This document shows positions 30,387 through 41,400 of a stretch of 64,000 nucleotides of DNA, piece after piece. The position numbers and the translations under genes are program-made. This DNA comes from Diphasiastrum complanatum (Eukaryota; Streptophyta; Lycopodiopsida; Lycopodiales; Lycopodiaceae). The stretch lies in contig CM055101.1 in the NCBI GenBank assembly GCA_029204225.1, positions 7,409,057-7,473,056 of the forward strand, given 5' to 3'. Each line of letters starts with the position of its first letter. The first letter of the stretch is position 1. Under the pieces are notes generated by a model, which saw nothing but the letters and a program-made list of their open reading frames with translations, ran no database searches and was not told the origin of the DNA.

Positions 30387-31604
30387 AAAAAAAACAATGT
30401 AAACTAGTTTTGGCATTTTCGCTTATATTTCGGTAAAATAATAATAATAATAATTGGACCAAAAAAAATTGACGGCCTTCAAAAACTGATGTATCGGACA
30501 TTAGTCATAGTAGTGCTTCACCCTTGAACCATTTACTCGAGTGTCAAGTAAATGTCCTTGGAGATCAGCTAACTGAAGTGATCCATTATTAAAAACTTCT
30601 ATAACTTTATACGGTCCCATCCATCTGGTATGTAATTTTCCAAGAAACAACATGTATCTGTTATCATACAGAAGCACATAGTGTCCCCTTGTTTAATTTT
30701 TATTTTCTTGATGGATTGATCAAAAATTTCTTTTCTTTTATTCTGAACTCGTTCAGTCTCGATTAATGAAAGACAATGATCATCTTCTAGTTGCGTCAAA
30801 GAAATCATCCGCTCCCGGAGACTATCGTGTTCATCCATTCGCTCTTTATTACTAATGCGAAACGTCGAAACTTCAAATTCTATCGGTAGTATGGGATGTA
30901 TTCCATATACAAGATAGTATGGAGTCTGTCTGGTTGTAATCTTTTCAGCAGTTCTATATGCCCATAAGACAGATGGTAACTTCCGATCCCAATCAAAAGA
31001 ATGTGTTTTCGTTACTTTATTCAAAATTTTACATAGAATTCCATTTGCCCGCTCCGTAAGCCCATTTGCTTTTGGATTATGGAGTGGTTTGACGATGTGT
31101 AATAGAAACATATGTTTGATTAAGGAAATAGGTTCCCCTATTGCTAACGAGTCCTAAGGGACAACCATATCGAGTGATAATGTTTTGGAATAAAAACTTC
31201 GCTACAGTCTTAGCATCGTTTTTAATTGTGGCTTCAGCCTTTCCCATCTTGGTAGCATAGTCCGTGGCAATGAGTATGTAACGACGACGAGTTTTACGCG
31301 TGATCGGTTTAATAGGCCCTACAAAATCTATCCCCCACTTCTCAAAGGGTGCTAAGGGAATAATCCAATGTGTTGCGAAGCTGGGTTTCCCCATCCTCTG
31401 ACATGCATCACATTTTTTAATGAATAATTTAACATCTCTATAGACGGTAGGCCACCAATATTTAGCATTGAAAATTTTTTTTGCAGTGTTTTTAAGAGTA
31501 TAGTGACCCCCCAAATCTTCCTCATGTAATGCACTTATTTCAACAGTTGTCTCGGTTGGTTCTAAACATCGGCGGAGACTATCGTTAGCTCCTAATTTAT
31601 ACAA
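30387..31604 (-). pseudogene. Gypsy-H integrase
   Basis: Minus strand, two overlapping frames (31,604-31,077 and 31,111-30,599), so at least one frameshift. The N-terminal zinc domain is present (ALHEEDLGGHYT; KKCDACQRMG). The core has PFEKWGIDFVGPI and ATDYATKM; the second catalytic Asp appears as Asn (VSNRGTYF where SDRG is usual). The Glu side is NGLTERANG, then WAYRTAEKITTRQTPYYLVYG and a C-terminal region ending near 30,599. Downstream 30,387-30,598 is non-coding 3' sequence with a short ATA repeat. Inactive by frameshift and the Asp change. Confidence 0.85.
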
Positions 31605-31630
31605 TATACTATTTACAATTGTGTAAAGTC

Positions 31631-32455
31631 CTACCTTAGAAAGAAAAACAGTTTTTTGTTGTTTATTAAAATGTTCAGGATATATCTGGTCTTGTAAAAA
31701 TTAATAATGTCACTATAAATTGATGTTTTTGATTGAATACACATTATATGTTCATCTGGAAATTCATCAGAAATGGGTTCTAATAGATTTTTTGTTTGGA
31801 GACGGGATATATAGTCGGCATTTTGATGATCCTTGCCTCTTCTTAGTTCTACTTCATAATTAAACTCATCTAATAATAATACCCATCTAGCTATTCTACT
31901 CGAAAGATCAGGTTTATTCACTAAATGTTTTAATGCGTAATGATCTACGTGAAAAACAAAAGGGTATCCTAAAAGGTAATGTCTAAATTTCTTTACTGAA
32001 TAAATCATCCCTAGTGCTTCTCGCCCTGTAGCAGAATAATTTTTTTCTGATGCAGCGAGTTGCCTCCCCGGATAGTAAATCGGATAATCTATATTTTGGT
32101 CATCTTTTTGACTAAGCACTACACCTATCGCAAAAGATGATGTGTCTACATATACATGGAACTTTTTAGCCCAATTTGGAGGTCTAACCCCAGTGGCTTC
32201 TGCTAATGACTGTTTCAATTGATCAAAAGCTTGTTGATGGTCCTGTATCCAATGATACTCAACAGATTTTTTTAGTAAACTTGTTAAAGGAGTTACTATT
32301 ATAGCATAATCTTTAATTATCCTCCGATAGTAACCTACATGTCCTAGAAAACCTCTAAGCTCTCTTACATTCTTAATGTTGATGTAAAGGATCCTACTTT
32401 AGATATGTCGGCTTGTATACCATCCTTCAAAATTTTATGCCCTAAAAGGATGCCT
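31631..32455 (-). pseudogene. Gypsy-H RT end and RNase H
   Basis: RNase H reads HVYVDTSSFAIGVVLSQKDD, SEKNYSATGREALGMIYSVKKFRHYLLG and HVDHYALKHLV, ending in the chromatin-side linker toward integrase. The RT thumb lies at about 32,220-32,455 in broken frame. The element is interrupted at about 32,455. Confidence 0.82.
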
Positions 32456-32934
32456 TACTTACATTCTACATGCATGCAAGCCAAGAATGCCCATTCACAG
32501 ATCAGCATGCAAACCAATGAACGTTCTACAGACTCTACAGCTACCTACTCTTAAAACGAACTGAAATCAGAGCCTACACTACATTGAACTTCCTTGCATA
32601 AATTGACAAAACAAGAAACAAGAAACTAATCTACAGCATGTTAGAAGTCCAAGAATCAAGAAACCAACCAGCCTTTTGATTCTTGGACATCCCAAGAACA
32701 TCAAGAACTGGATTGTACAGAGATATGCAAGAATTACACCACAGATCCAGCCTATTTAGTTTACTTGAATGCTGGCTCCTACATTAATCCACAAGAAAAC
32801 AAGAAATCTAATCCACAACTAGGAAAGCAAGAAAACTAATCCACTCTAAATCCACAACCACACACAATATGAATGGAAGGGCATGATCATATGGGCATCA
32901 CTCAAGAAAACCATCATGATCGAGGAGCTTAGTG

Positions 32935-33015
32935 TAGCATCAAAATCATGGAAAATCTTCTTATTAAGCATGGAGTAGATACAATGCAAAAAGCTCTTCT
33001 TCACAAAGAGAGGTG
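32935..33015 (-). repeat. 85-bp block shared with 36,480-36,560
   Basis: Both contain ATGGAAAATCTTCTTATTAA and GATACAATGCAAAAAGCTCT. Same orientation. Likely the conserved 3' portion of related LTRs. Confidence 0.75.
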
Positions 33016-34329
33016 GATCCAGACAGATCCACTCTCTCCTCCCTCCCAAATCTGTTGGCGGGGATGTTGTTGCTGGTGACTGTTCATGCTCAGGATTGGA
33101 TCGGTGTGTGAACATGTAGGTGAAACTCGTTGAACATGTGACTGGACTAAAGATTGAACAAATTTTTACTAAATTTGTTTCGATCTTGCTGTAGTTGACT
33201 CAAAGAATAATATGGCAATGAGGTGCAGGAATCAACTCTAACTTGTCATGGATTTCTCATAGTTTCAAAAACTTTGAAACTGCTATACATGGTAATCTGA
33301 AGATGGATAGATGAATGAAAATGTGTTTTGGAGATGCTCTACAGAAGACTCTTGTGCAGTAGCTATTCATCATGCAAAAATCAGTCACACAAAATAGGTG
33401 AAGAGAAACAAGGAAATAAACAAACATTATAGATAGTGAGAACTATATAGCACTTGTTGAACAAAACTTGCATTCATCAACATTGATAATGTACCTTGAT
33501 AGTTGCAATATTTTAGCTGTTTTGTAGAGTAATGTGACTTACTCTGACATGCCCTTGTCAAGACAAGGCAGGGTTGGTTACACTAAATCTATCATCATGG
33601 ATAACAGATGTTGTAAGATATAGCGTGAGATGCAGGTATGGGTGACGTACTATGTCCTGAGGACCTCTTTGAACAAGAGATTCAGAACCGAATCTTTAAA
33701 TGGATTTCCGAATCCTAGATGTATTGTGTATTGGCGCATTGGAAATCTTATTTGCATGTGGAAAGACAAATAGATTGGAGTTTGTAGAAAGGGAGAAAAA
33801 TTGTCAATTCCCTGTGGAGGTTGCTCGTGGTTGGACATTGTAGCAGATGACGAAATATCGGTTTCACTTTCTTTCGACAAGGACTCATTTCATAGTCTTT
33901 TTTCATTATGGAGTTGGTGTATTGGACGGTGATGTAGTAGAAGTTTACAAGAAATTTCTCGATTGAGCAGTAGGTTTAACTGTTGTTTGCTATGGTGCTC
34001 GTGTTGTTGTCATGAAGATCTGTGTGCCATCACAAAGCATGGTCAAGATCATTCACACATTTCTTTACAATTGCATCTCTTCAAGTATTTGATTCCATCT
34101 GGTTGTGATTTAGTGGAGACTGGAGGATTGCTAGCTGCTTCGAATTCAAATCCTAGAGTCGACACCAACATCTCCGAACAACTCATAGCTAGCAAATAGT
34201 CCAAGAAAGAATGGAGCTCTCTTCCTACCAATTCTTCTAGCACTTGGTCTATGTCAAGTTAGTGAATAAAATAGGGGTTCCCACCAAAATTGGTTTAAAA
34301 TTCAAATTCAAATCTTTTGTATTTATATT
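33016..34329. other. Unassigned stretch downstream of the inserted Gypsy gag
   Basis: No protein domain, RNA gene or repeat boundary recognised. Only short unsupported frames (for example 33,650-33,880 minus). Probably decayed element sequence. Confidence 0.4.
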
Positions 34330-35460
34330 TTATTGATATTTTTTCAGCTGATAAGTAAAACACTTTTTATATTGTGATTCATAACTGATGTGATGGGCAG
34401 GTAGGATCTTAGTTGCTTGTTTTGGACAGTCTTTGAAACTGTGTTTTCTTATACAGTCGGGACACTCAGGATGGTACTTGGTCTTGACTGGACAATCAAC
34501 CATGAAGTGGCCAGTTTCACCATAGATGAAGCATCTGGTGTGCAGTGGCCCTTGTATAACTACATAGCCATCTTGGATGGCTAGTGGTTCTGGACTTGCT
34601 GGTGGATATTCATGATAAGGCAAGGCATTTCCAGATTGTGATAGGTGTTTTTCATATTGTTGAACTGTATGTGCTTGAATAGGTCGATATGAAGGACAAG
34701 CATCAACAGGATGTGTAGCCCGGCAGTGTGGGCACCATATTGTTTTTCGTCTATAAGGTACCTGTGCAGGGTTTGACTGACCAGGCATACTGCTTTGGAT
34801 AGACTTCAGGGTAGTTTGAAACTCATTGGTGAGTTTCTCCATTTGAAGTTGGTGTTGCTTATCAAACAACGCCAGCTGTGATTTCCAAAGCTGATCTTGG
34901 GTGTCCTCGATCGGCTTCAATGCATGGACAGGAGCACGTGGTGCTTGCCTTTCCCTAGATTCGTCAATATTTGATCCTTTGTCTTCTTCCTTGATGGCAT
35001 CAGACATAGCTATCTTTAGGCTCGTATATTCATCATTGGATTTAAGCTTGCGTCTAATCCATCTTGGAAGGCCGACTAAGAACCAAATGATAAGCATCTG
35101 TTCAGAGGACTGTTCTTGTACTTGACTTTTGAGACGTTTGAAATGCTCAATATAGTCTCGTACTCGTTCGTCTTTTGTCATTTTGATATTACTTAGCTTG
35201 ACAAAAGGGCTTTCTATCAAGCGAAATGGCTTGAAGCGTTTGATAAAAGCCTCCTTCAAGAGTGACCAGTCACGTTTATCTTCACGATCAAGGTTAAAAA
35301 ACCATTCTCATACTCGATCGATCATGGTCATCGAGAAGAGTTGAATCATGGCGTCGGGTGATGTCTCGCCGCATTCTCAAAGATTTGCAAAAATCTTTGA
35401 GGGTCCGAACTACCGTCAAACTTTGGTAGATCTAGTTTGGGTGTACGTCTCTCATGATGA
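34330..35460 (-). pseudogene. Gypsy gag with three zinc knuckles
   Basis: The main frame 35,259-34,330 (309 codons) carries the Gag core (EAFIKRFKPFRLIESPF, ERVRDYIEHFKRL, LVGLPRWIRRKLK), a linker with a predicted helix (FDKQHQLQMEKLTNEFQTTL), then three Cys-His motifs: CPHCRATHPVDAC, CFIYGETGHFMVDC and CPDCIRKHSFKDC. Motifs 1 and 3 have the short spacing C-x2-C-x3-H-x4-C; the middle one has canonical spacing with Cys to Tyr at position 2. The N-terminus (KLDLPKFDGSSDPQRF) lies upstream at about 35,370-35,440 in another frame. It packages RNA in functional relatives; here the frame is broken and protease and RT do not follow. Confidence 0.8.
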
Positions 35461-36057
35461 GCATTGTGGGTAGCAGAGACTCCGTTAAGGTTGGTTCTAG
35501 CATGGGATGTTTCAACACCATGAACATGGGTTCTGGCTCACGAAGACTCGGCTCTCTCATGTTTTTGTCCTTCGAATGGTTTTGTGGATGGCTCGTAGGG
35601 TTGGGACCGCATTCGATAGAATCTATGACGTCGGATTTGTTCAGCTACAGGGGACCTGATCTCGTATGGATAATCTTCTGGGATGTCAGGGTCTGTATTC
35701 TCGGCCATTGGGTATTGTTGTGTCTTTTTTGTGTTCGGTATGTGTTTCTGGTGTTTTTGGATTTTTTTTAGGGTTTTTGGTGTTTTTGGAATTTTTAGGT
35801 TTTTTGGATTTTTTAAGTTGTTGAAGGAAGTGAAGGTGGAGACTCAGTATAAGAAGGGCTTTCTATTGGTATGAGTGTTGTTTTTTGAAAAAAAAAATTG
35901 TTTTTTTTTTCAGGCTCAAAGGTGTTGCGAAGATGGTGGTTTGGTCGAAATGGCAATCAGAGGTGTTGATCAAAAGTTATGGTCCGGTCGAGATGGGTGT
36001 TAATTGTTCCGATCGAGCTTTGACCTTATTGCTTCGGTTGAGATCTAATTGAATCCC

Positions 36058-36470
36058 TCAGGTCGAGATTTGATCGCTGCCTTTGGCTCCGGTTGAGATT
36101 TGAACGGGCGCTTCGGCTCCGGTCCAGATCACTTCGGCTTCGGTCAAGATCCGAACGGGCACTTCGGCTTTGGTCGAGATCTGAACAAGCACTTCGGCTT
36201 CGGTCGAGATCTGAATGGACACTTCGGTTGAGACTTTAGCAGACACTTCGGTCGAGACTTCAGTGGATGCTTCGATCGATATTCCAATGAGTGCTTCGTT
36301 CGAGATTTCAGGGAGCACTTCGGCTTCGATCGAGATCTGAACGGGCACTTCGGCTTTGGTCAAGATCTGAATGAGCACTTCAGTTGAGACTTCAGTGGAC
36401 ACTTCGGTCGAGACTTCAGCGAACGCTTCGGTCAAGATTCCAAGGAGCGCTTCGGTTGAGATTTTAATTT
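36058..36470 (-). repeat. Tandem array of ~30-bp GGTCGAGAT-containing units
   Basis: Units such as ACTTCGGTCGAGACTTCAG and CTTCGGCTTTGGTCGAGATC repeat with variation about a dozen times; looser copies extend to 35,940. A 145-codon frame across it encodes a degenerate STEVSTEV/VQISTEAE repeat. It sits between the LTR-like end and gag, in the leader position, and is more GC-rich than its surroundings. Confidence 0.8.
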
Positions 36471-36477
36471 TAATTTT

Positions 36478-36943
36478 TTTTAGCATCAAACTCATGGAAA
36501 ATCTTCTTATTAAGCATGGAGTAGATACAATGCAAAAAGCTCTTCTTCACAAAGAGAGAGTCTCTTAAATAAGCAAGAGAGCTCCTTAGGTGGCATCCTA
36601 GTGGAATTTCCACATTTCACAAATTACAAGTGGAATATTGCTCTCCACTAGAGGTCACCATCAAAAGGTGGCTCACTCTACTTTCTTTAAGAGGAGTCTA
36701 CTTGCATTTATTACATTTTCTTAGAAATACTAATTCCTACATGGTCATTCCATCTTCCGGGATTCACCATGCCGCTTACACAGTTCTTGCATGTCTTTTC
36801 CTAGCTAGTATTTCTTGGCTCTCATACTCGGCTCTCAGTCTTCATTAGTCTCGTCTTCTCAGAGACCTCCTCGGTCTAAGGCGAGAGGTGCTCTTGAGTT
36901 GTTCTGTCCGAGTATCTTGGGGATTCGTCAGAATCAGCCAACA
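36478..36943 (-). repeat. LTR-like end of the inserted Gypsy
   Basis: On the minus strand this starts TGTTGGCTGATTC and ends near the 85-bp block. The exact inner boundary is unclear because no clean primer site is visible. Confidence 0.45.
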
Positions 36944-37230
36944 TATATTGGTGCTGCCTAACAGGTATTGTTCCCTGAATGAGATCTATTCTATGTTCAC
37001 CCCATTTAACTGGTATACCTATTAAATCATCCATCGACCAAGCAAACACATTTTGGTATTTTTGAAGAAACAATATATACTCTTCACGTTCTTGGTCCGA
37101 TTGGTGTTTATATAGATTCAAAGTCTTACCTTTATTAATTTCTATTTCTACATAATCTGTTTTATCTACCATCCCCTCGGTCAGACTTGCTCTGGTTCCA
37201 CCCAGAACTTCTCTCGACTCGGATGTTGTC
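36944..37230 (-). pseudogene. Gypsy-H RT N-terminal part
   Basis: VFAWSMDDLIGIPVKWGEHRI and IDLIQGTIPVRQHQY match the Gypsy protease-RT junction; the sequence is cut at the inserted LTR end (36,943). Confidence 0.82.
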
Positions 37231-37249
37231 GGTATGTCTATTTCCTCAT

Positions 37250-38000
37250 CTAGTTTTCTAATCCTAATTCTTTAACCATTGTTTTCGTTACTAGGTTGAT
37301 ACTAGATCCTGAGTCTATTAGTATTCTATCTATGGTCTGATCTCCTATGATCGCACTAATCTCTAGAACTCCACAATCTCCTCTATCTACATATTCTACT
37401 CTATTACTGTATGTAGGTATTCTTAATGTAACTAACCTCTCCCCTTCCTCAGTTCCTACTGACTGAAGCCCTTCTTCCTCCGAAGTATAGCTCGAGGAAG
37501 ATGTAGGTGTCCCACCTTTGTACTTATCTTTTTTCCATGATATGAAAATTCTTTTATGACTTTTTCCTGTCGGTGTCTCCATCTGATCTCTGAAGGTAAT
37601 CTCCTTTTTCTTCCAGTGGATTATAACATCGGCCTGATAGAGCCATGGTCGTCCTAATAACACTTTATATGACGATTGTCTCATAGTTTTTAATATTATA
37701 AAATCCATAAGAAACTTATGGTCTCCAATATAAACTGTAAAGTTCTCCTACTAGTGATCTTCTAGTTGCATCGGCTAACCTTAAATGTCTTAAAGTGGGT
37801 GCTATTCTATGATGAATGCCTAATTCATATGTTGTTTCTTCAGTCATTATATTTACACTAGATTTGAAATCTGTGGGTACATTATCTAAGATGCATCCAT
37901 TAATTACTACTTGAATCTCTGGCTGGCCTTCATCACCATAATTAACTAGCAGGGCAATCAGGCGAATAGTGACCCGGGGCTCTGCAATTGTAGCACTCAC
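37250..38000 (-). pseudogene. Gypsy-H protease region with two retropepsin-like domains
   Basis: First domain (38,000-37,716): VVINGCILDNVPTDFKSSVNIM, where the usual D-[ST]-G reads D-F-K, so it is probably inactive; HLRLADATRRSLVGEL follows. The joining block LLGRPWLYQADVIIHWKK (37,708 onward) is typical after a Gypsy protease. A second domain then gives DRILIDSGSSINLVTKTMVKELG near 37,260-37,320 with an intact DSG. The two frames are adjacent and offset. Two protease-like domains in tandem, the first degenerate, is the notable feature. Confidence 0.7.
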
Positions 38001-38073
38001 CCCTTACTCTGGTTGGTGGAGTGGAATCTCGTGTTCCGCCCCTTTGCAAAATAGTGTACTGTTGACCAGTATG

Positions 38074-39345
38074 CTATTTTAGTATCATAGTTTCTTGGTT
38101 AGTAGGAGTTGCAGTATAAGCTACCTCCTCATGATTATTAATCGGACAGAGGAATAGTTCCTCTTCTAAATAATTAGTCTGTAAACTGGGACAGTTGGTC
38201 TTAGAATCACCTTCCTTCCCACACGCGGTACACCAAACATTGGCGTTAGACTTCGCTTTCTTTCGCTTGGCTTTAACATCAGATATTTGGACCTTTAGAT
38301 CACTCATTTCTCTTGTTAACAACTCAACACTTTTCCTTAATGGATCCATCTTTTTGGATTTTTCCATTCTTTTCTTTCTTCCTGAGTTCCTATTTGTAGT
38401 TTTCCTATAAGAAGATTCTTCTTCCGACGAAGAAGAATAAGATGAATACTCAGAAGATTCTTCCATATCCACTGAATCAGATTCTGATTCAGACTCAGTA
38501 GATGTTTTAGATTCTTTTGTTTGTTTAAATTTGTGTTTTTTACTACTTTTTCTTTCATTTCTCCGTCTGCAAGAAATTCGAGAGGTTTCGTAATTCTCGG
38601 CAGAGGCAATGACATCTTCCAAAGAAGTCATCAAACCATGTCAACAACAACGATCCATTTTCTTAGGCAGACCACCCAAGAACCATTCATTTTGCATAGG
38701 AACTGGATACTGGGCTCCTAAATTTCCTAAGAGCCGAGCCAACAATCTAGTGAAATATCCTATCTCCCTAAACTGTTTAAGGAATGTTGCTTTTAAAGCG
38801 TTTCAAGTATTAATTGTTTCCGGTACTAATTGACTATACCAAATTCTAGTCTGCTTTCACAGAAGACCTGGCAAAATTCTAACTTTATCCTCGTCCGTCT
38901 GCTCTTTGTGTGCTATGGTAATGGATTCAAATTGCGACATATAACTATCCGCATCTTCAAATGACGATCCCTTAAAGAAATCATATCTGATTTTTGTAGA
39001 TGTGGGTGGCGCTAGATTAGCCATATTAACAGATGGTGGTGAACTAGATGAACTTGGAGGATCTGAATCTAAACTTCGCTCGGACAAAGAGTCTGAACTT
39101 GGTTCGAAAGTAGAATCAGACGAATCTGATTCAGGCGAATCTGTAGAACTTGGTGTTTCAAAGGATCTTTCCTCAAATGAATCTACAAATGTTGTAGTAG
39201 CATGTAAGAGATCATTAAATGCTTTAGGTGTTAATCTTGCTCTAACTGGTGAATTTTGCAAATTCTGCAAATACAAATCTCTAGACTTCATATATGCTTC
39301 TAAATGTTTTTGTTCAATAATTGCTTGAGAGTATGTTCTTGGCAT
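38074..39345 (-). pseudogene. Gypsy-H gag
   Basis: Frames 39,345-38,857 and 38,634-38,074 with a broken middle. The N-terminus MPRTYSQAIIEQKHLEAYM is followed by a serine/acid-rich stretch and KIRYDFFKGSSFEDADSYMSQF (Gag core entry). The C-terminal frame has a lysine-rich and Ser/Glu-rich region, a heptad-like stretch (RKSVELLTREMSDLKVQISD) and one zinc knuckle CTACGKEGDSKTNC in which the His is Asp. The start codon lies about 65 nt inside the primer site. Confidence 0.78.
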
Positions 39346-39410
39346 GCATTACATGAGAAAGATTCGTAGATGTAATACACTTAAAAATATTGCAAAAGGT
39401 GAAATTTATC

Positions 39411-39428
39411 TCCCCGACAATGGCGCCA
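39411..39428 (-). other. Gypsy-H primer binding site, tRNA-Asp type
   Basis: Minus strand TGGCGCCATTGTCGGGGA, two mismatches from the complement of plant tRNA-Asp 3' end (TGGCGCCGTTGCCGGGGA). Five bases separate it from the LTR. Confidence 0.85.
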
Positions 39429-39433
39429 AATTA

Positions 39434-40453
39434 TGTGGTGGACTAGTCGTTATAGATTTCCACAAAATCAATGAATTACGTAGTATAAAAGGTTTGATCG
39501 TTCCCCAAGAGAGAGAATAATCTCATCATTTGCATGGTAAATGTATGTATGATGATAAATAGACTAGAGTGTATAAAGTTCACAATGAATACTACAGCGA
39601 CATAACTGGTTATCCAAAGATATATGGGTAAATTGGCATCCAGGAACACCAATGATGAAACGATTTGGTCAAGGTCTGTAATTGTAAGAATAACGTTATC
39701 TTTCAGACTCTTCAGGCATCAGGAAAACAGTCAGAACTGACAGCAACTAGCAATTAGATTCATCAAGCAGGATCACATTAGCTAAAGAGTTCTTCTTAAT
39801 CAAACACAGAGAATTAGTTTTTATCTCAGGAAGCAAACAAGACAGAGCCTCAATCAATCCCATTATTTGAACACATAGCTCATTCAGAGTTGGAGTTTCT
39901 ACTAAAAGTTATGTTTAACCGCTTCGACTAATTCCCTGCGCACATTAGTCAAAATTATTACTTGCTGGTGTCGCCTAAAAATCCGTGTTAGAGTAACTGA
40001 AATTCAGTATAACTTAAGAAATGTGTGTGACGCAAACAAAACAGTATCACAATCAATCACAGATCATACAGAGTGTGTTCGCACAAATGATAAGAATTAA
40101 TTCTGTGAGAGATAACAGAAGGAAAGAATGTTCAAGCTGTAAGAACTTGCTCTTCGCTCTCTATTGATACTCAGCTCTGTGTAGAAATGCGTATGTACAA
40201 TGACACATAGTGCTATCCTTATAGGAATGTTCTTTAGTCTCAATGTCGCTTACGAACCGTCAAATGTTGGTTCTGAACTTCTATTGTGTCTCTTTAGTAC
40301 ATCGCAACTTCTACTCAAAATATGAATTTACAAAGTGCAAAATAGGCCTTTACATGTATTTAGGCACTATAGCACATTTTATATACATGGAAATTAAAAA
40401 AATTTTACAATATATGACAAAATTTGGATAATGTGAGATCATAAGACTCCACA
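39434..40453 (-). repeat. Gypsy-H 5' LTR, 1,020 bp
   Basis: Minus strand begins TGTGGAGTCTTATG and ends AGTCCACCACA. Bases 39,434-40,319 align with the 3' LTR remnant at 26,408. CTTAG at 40,454 completes the target duplication. Confidence 0.88.
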
Positions 40454-40458
40454 CTTAG

Positions 40459-41400
40459 TCCAAGCACCATTTGAAAAGTGGGGATTGGATTACATTGGTC
40501 CAATTCACCCTACAGCAAGAAGTACTCAGGCTCGATACATAATTGTGGCCACCGACTACCTCACCAAGTGGGTCAAAGCCAAGGGAGTAAGAGTAGCTGA
40601 TAATAGGACCACTGCAAAGTTTCTCTATGAAAATATCATTGTGCACTTTGGGTGCCCGGTGGAGATAATTAGCGATTGTGGGAGTCCGATGATTTCATCA
40701 ATGAGACCATCAAGGTCTTGTTGGAGGAGTTCTTCATGATCCATAGAACCAGTACGCCTTATTATCCTCACACTAATAGCCAAGCAGAATCATCCAATAA
40801 GATCCTGTGTAGCGTGCTCATAGAAAATAGTTGAAGCTAGCAGATCCGATTGGGAACACAAGTTGCATGCTACTATGTGGGCATTCAGGACAACATATAA
40901 GAGAAGCACTAATTAAACGCCATTCCAATTGGTATGTGGTCAGAATATTGTAATGCCAGTAGAGTTTTTAGTCTCTTCATTTAGGATTGCCACAACGCAA
41001 CGCCTTGATGAATCCAAATTTCTACAATTATGCCACAAAGCTCTACATAATCTCTGTGAAACATGCTTACTAGTTGTGCATGCACTGGCAGCTAAAAAAG
41101 AAAGACGCAAAGCATGGCACGATCGCAGGTTACAAAAGAAAGATCTTCGTTCCAGAGATCTAGTCCTGATGGATAAAACCAAGGCGATCAAGGGGAAATT
41201 AATATTCATAGACGAAGATCCTTATCGGATCAAAGAAACTCTGGCCGGTTGCACAAATACTGGCCACCGCAGTGAGACAGATCTAGGTTGGTGGTGGCAT
41301 GTTACGAAAAGTTACCTGATCCACCAGAGGCAGGCCAAGAAGACTTTTTACTAAACTGGCAGAGTGCCGAGGGACCGACACTACTTCAAGTCATGGGTCC
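40459..41400 (+). pseudogene. Host Gypsy fragment D: integrase core to 3' end
   Basis: Resumes the integrase interrupted at 26,407: APFEKWGLDYIGPI, then IIVATDYLTKWVKA (first Asp region), EIISDCGSP (second Asp), and NSQAESSN (Glu) near 40,785 in a shifted frame. A C-terminal part at 40,929-41,354 (NIVMPVEFLVSSFRIATTQRL) resembles the Gypsy-H integrase tail. The final 45 bp before the LTR hold CGAGGGACCGACACTAC, which recurs before the LTR at 51,752 (minus). Confidence 0.85.

Larger units (their letters stand above)
32456..36943 (-). mobile_element. Gypsy-type insertion inside Gypsy-H RT
   Basis: About 4.5 kb separates the two halves of Gypsy-H RT. It holds an LTR-like right end (36,943 down to about 36,478), a tandem repeat array, Gypsy gag (minus) and then unassigned sequence. 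The right terminus reads TGTTGGCTGATTC on the minus strand. About 85 bp at 36,480-36,560 recurs at 32,935-33,015, probably the LTR R/U5 part, but the two ends otherwise differ. Part of host RT is missing, so a deletion accompanied or followed insertion. Confidence 0.6.
26408..40453 (-). mobile_element. Gypsy-H: 14-kb minus-strand Gypsy element carrying nested insertions
   Basis: Minus-strand order: 5' LTR 40,453-39,434, tRNA-Asp-type primer site, gag, two protease-like domains, RT start, an inserted block (36,943-32,456), RT end, RNase H, integrase, Copia-2b (30,386-27,298) and the outer part of the 3' LTR (27,297-26,408). It is flanked by CTTAG on both sides and splits the host Gypsy integrase, so the boundaries are firm. 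The inner end of the 3' LTR and the central RT are missing at the nested junctions. Confidence 0.88.

Noticed and set aside
32846-33115. 89-codon minus-strand frame as a host gene
   Set aside because: Overlaps the 85-bp LTR-derived repeat shared with 36,480-36,560; no domain recognised.
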